Positions 61,412 to 64,000 of a stretch of 64,000 bases of DNA are shown here, in pieces. The stretch is from assembly GCA_964019335.1 (NCBI GenBank), contig OZ025678.1, forward strand, positions 496,001 to 560,000. Direction: 5' to 3'. The DNA is from Diplonema japonicum. Taxonomy: Eukaryota > Euglenozoa > Diplonemea > Diplonemida > Diplonemidae. The notes under the pieces were generated by a model. That model saw only the letters and a list, made by a program, of their open reading frames with translations, was not told the DNA's origin and did not search any database. Positions within the stretch are counted from its first letter, which is position 1, and each line of letters starts with the position of its first letter. Made by a program: the position numbers and the translations under genes.

Positions 61412-64000
61412 ATGTACAGCACGTCTGCCGAGACGGCGGTGCAGCAGATCCAGGCGAATGAACCTTCAAGGAAGGAAATGTCATTGTCGTCAAGAGGGAT
61501 CGACGACCTGCAGTGTACAAGCATTGCAGAGGCACTCCAAGCCAACGACACTTTGACTGTATTGGATTTACAGAGCAACAGGATCACAGCAGCAGGCGGG
61601 GAAGCACTGAGCCAAGCCCTCAGGTGCAACACATCTCTTGTAGAGCTCAACTTGGAGAACAACCAACTACAGGACGCAGGTGCCGAGCGGCTGAACGAAG
61701 TCCTCAACGAGAACCACTCCATCAAAGCCCTGCACCTCGAGATGAACCAGGTCAGCCCCAAGCTCTTGGAGCAAATCAACAACAAATGCTTGCTGAACAC
61801 GCAGCCCCTTCCCCTCAAGCAGGCCATGCCGCAGCTTGTAGCCAACGACCCTTCCATCACAAGCCTCGACCTCTCTGCCTACACCAACGCGAACCTCTCG
61901 TGCTACATGCTAGTCGACGTCTTGAAGCACAACACAGTCCTGAAGCATCTGAACCTCGCAAACATCGGGATCCAAGACAAGGGTGCTGAGATCCTCGCAG
62001 GCCTCCTGCGCAAGTCCTCTGCCCTCGAGTCACTTGACATCTCAAACAATGGGATCGGCCTTCACGGTGTGCGTGACCTGGGCGACGCACTGAAGAGCTG
62101 CACGTCACTCGTGTGCCTTCTGCTGAGAAGGAACAAAATCGGCGACGACGCCACCAGGATCTTCGTCGAGACGTTGAAAGTGAACGACAGGATCACGGAG
62201 CTCGACCTTTCGGACAATGCAGTGTCGCAGGGCGCGTTGGAGCTCTTGGCTAAGGCACTGGAGCTGAACTCCCAGCCCCTCGAGCTCAAGAAGGGGCTGC
62301 AGCGCACACAGTGCAACGATCCTTCTCTGACCACCATAGACTTCTCCTGCATCACAAACATGACAATGTCGGCGGCCCTTTTGAGCAGCGCCTTGAGGGT
62401 CAACACGACAGTGAGGGTTCTAAACTTGTCGAACAACCACATCAAGAATGAAGGGGCATTTGACCTAGCGAACGTGCTGAAAGTGAACAGGACGATCACA
62501 GAGCTGCAGATCCCAAACAACAACATCACTGCGGATGGCGGGAAGGCCATTGCCGTTGCGGTGGTCGACAACCAGAAGCTCATCGACCTCAACATGGCGA
62601 ACAATGAAATCGGTGATGGGGGTGCCTTGCAGTTCATCGAAGCCCTCAACACCAACAACTCCCTCACTGCCATCAACCTAGAGCTCAACGACGTCACTTC
62701 GCCGTTGATGAAGGCGGTCGATGACGCCCTCTTCATCAACCTGCAGCCACACGCTTTGAAGGTGGTGCTGCCCAAGCTAGAGGCAAACGACTCTCGCTTC
62801 GATGTGCTTGATTTCTCGAAGTACGACGGCGAACGGTACCACAACGACAACAGCATGACGGTGCTGTGCAAGTCGCTGATGGTGAACAACAAGGTGCAGG
62901 TTATGAACCTTGCGGACAACAACATCGGCGACATCGGGATGATCTGCCTAGCTGATGTCCTGAAGAGCAACAGGTCCATCCACACGTTGGTACTGTCCGA
63001 CAACTCCATCAACGACAGAGGGGTCAAGGCACTGGCGGAGAGCCTCAAGACAAACAGGACGCTTACGAAGCTGGATGTGAAGGGGAACAACATCTCGGAG
63101 TCTGGTGGGGCAGCTCTCTTCGATGTGCTGAAAGTAAACCACGCGCTGCTCTCCGTACAGACCAAGCTGAACAAGATACCACAGAGCTTGCAGAATGAAA
63201 TTCAAATCGCATGTGCCATCAACACACAGCCTGTATCCTTGAAGCAGATGACTCCCAGGCTGCACACGAACGACCCCACGCTGATGGATCTAGACGTGTC
63301 ACATTTCGACGGGCAGAAGTACTATGACGACACAGCCGTGATCATTCTATGCCACGAGATGAAAGGCAACGAGACGATCACATCCATCAACCTGTCCAAC
63401 AATACCTTCGAGACGGATGGTGCAAAGGCACTTGCCGAGTTCCTCGTCCAAAACAGTACTCTCACAGAGCTTGCGGTGGCCAACAATACTATTGGTGACC
63501 TTGGCTGCCAGTACCTTGCGGCTGCCCTTCGCCAGAACACAACCCTGGCTAGATTAAATCTGGACAACAATAACATCGGGGACAGAGGCATCGAGGCGCT
63601 CATCGAAGCCTTGCAGGTGAACGATACGCTTGTGTCACTGAACGTCGACCGGAACGACATTGCCAAAACGCTGTTCCACCAGCTGGACGACGCCATCGCA
63701 CTGAACAGCCAGCCGCTTCCACTGAAGCGAATGCTCCCGAAGATCTACGCGAATGTGGACACGATGACATGCATCGACATCTCGGGTGGGAATGACGGCA
63801 AGCTCTATGGCGACGTGTCGTGCAGGATCCTCGCGATCGCCTTAAGGGACAACAACACCGTGAGGGAGTGCAATGTGACCGACAACGAAGTGACAAGCAT
63901 CGGTGTGGGCTACCTAGCTGATATGCTGGAGGAGAACCAGACCCTAGAGGTGCTGCATTTGGACAACAACAAGTTCGACGACAAGGGCGTTAAGGCATTG
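61412..64000 (+). CDS. Ribonuclease-inhibitor-type LRR protein (3' end outside window)
   Basis: The frame opens at the ATG at 61412 and stays open to the window end, 863 codons without a stop. The protein is made of leucine-rich repeats of the RI/NLR type (LxxLDLSNNxIGDxGAxxLAxxLxxN). Every four to five repeats a spacer of the form NxQPLxLKxxLPxLxANDPxxTxLD recurs; the Gln codon lies at 61802, 62273, 62744, 63227 and 63710, a period of 157-161 residues. No signal peptide, NACHT or membrane segment is present so far. Such proteins are generally binding scaffolds; the partner is unknown. The ATG follows CCTACAG and CCACAG acceptor-like sites. Confidence 0.88.
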   Translation, partial: MYSTSAETAVQQIQANEPSRKEMSLSSRGIDDLQCTSIAEALQANDTLTVLDLQSNRITAAGGEALSQALRCNTSLVELNLENNQLQDAGAERLNEVLNENHSIKALHLEMNQVSPKLLEQINNKCLLNTQPLPLKQAMPQLVANDPSITSLDLSAYTNANLSCYMLVDVLKHNTVLKHLNLANIGIQDKGAEILAGLLRKSSALESLDISNNGIGLHGVRDLGDALKSCTSLVCLLLRRNKIGDDATRIFVETLKVNDRITELDLSDNAVSQGALELLAKALELNSQPLELKKGLQRTQCNDPSLTTIDFSCITNMTMSAALLSSALRVNTTVRVLNLSNNHIKNEGAFDLANVLKVNRTITELQIPNNNITADGGKAIAVAVVDNQKLIDLNMANNEIGDGGALQFIEALNTNNSLTAINLELNDVTSPLMKAVDDALFINLQPHALKVVLPKLEANDSRFDVLDFSKYDGERYHNDNSMTVLCKSLMVNNKVQVMNLADNNIGDIGMICLADVLKSNRSIHTLVLSDNSINDRGVKALAESLKTNRTLTKLDVKGNNISESGGAALFDVLKVNHALLSVQTKLNKIPQSLQNEIQIACAINTQPVSLKQMTPRLHTNDPTLMDLDVSHFDGQKYYDDTAVIILCHEMKGNETITSINLSNNTFETDGAKALAEFLVQNSTLTELAVANNTIGDLGCQYLAAALRQNTTLARLNLDNNNIGDRGIEALIEALQVNDTLVSLNVDRNDIAKTLFHQLDDAIALNSQPLPLKRMLPKIYANVDTMTCIDISGGNDGKLYGDVSCRILAIALRDNNTVRECNVTDNEVTSIGVGYLADMLEENQTLEVLHLDNNKFDDKGVKAL

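Overview
The window is nuclear DNA from a microbial eukaryote. The evidence is GT-AG introns inside conserved eukaryotic genes (ArfGAP, RasGAP, condensin-II D3, exportin-2/CSE1, MAF1, GNPTAB-type phosphotransferase, an OFD1-like centriole protein). All 24 convincing protein genes lie on the + strand, head to tail. They are separated by AT-rich spacers full of long T and C runs, and most have a pyrimidine-rich ...CAG shortly before the start codon. Introns are tiny (32-49 nt, one of 83) and begin GTATG or GTGTG. One-way arrays with acceptor-like sites before the ATG resemble genomes that use polycistronic transcription and spliced-leader trans-splicing (euglenozoans, dinoflagellates, perkinsids). 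5'-UTR introns would look similar, so I do not assign a lineage.

Layout. 0.7-8.5 kb: stefin, ArfGAP with two zinc fingers, a leucine-rich-repeat (LRR) receptor-like membrane protein, a possible 34-aa microprotein and an ankyrin-like protein. 8.7-19.5 kb: RasGAP, a discoidin-like protein, condensin-2 D3, a TPR protein and a probably myristoylated dual-specificity phosphatase. 19.5-26.4 kb: a mobile-element graveyard holding foldback elements, a Gag plus tyrosine-recombinase-like relic between 49-bp direct repeats, and a decayed LINE. 26.5-39.3 kb: an unknown two-TM protein, an MFS transporter, an EF-hand-repeat/Lgd-like protein, an OFD1-like protein, an enoyl-CoA hydratase-family protein and a probable pseudokinase. 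39.3-43.4 kb: a 5S rRNA-LINE chimera, MAF1 and a TIR transposon. 43.7-64 kb: WD40-UBA protein, membrane-anchored BAG protein, a membrane protein, CSE1, a Stealth phosphotransferase, a 76-aa protein, a seven-TM/lipase fusion and an LRR protein cut by the window end.

The host genes are mostly housekeeping or signalling genes with no operon-like common theme. OFD1 suggests a flagellate or centriole-bearing cell, and the enoyl-CoA hydratase ends in a peroxisomal AKL signal. The most unusual content is the mobile DNA. A truncated 5S rRNA is joined to the 3' end of a LINE, and the same LINE tail recurs elsewhere. The full LINE copy has ORF1 and ORF2 in one frame across a single TGA followed by a 2A-like motif. 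The recombinase relic has a perfectly phased A AAA AAG slip site exactly at its Gag stop. All identifications were made by eye, without database searches.
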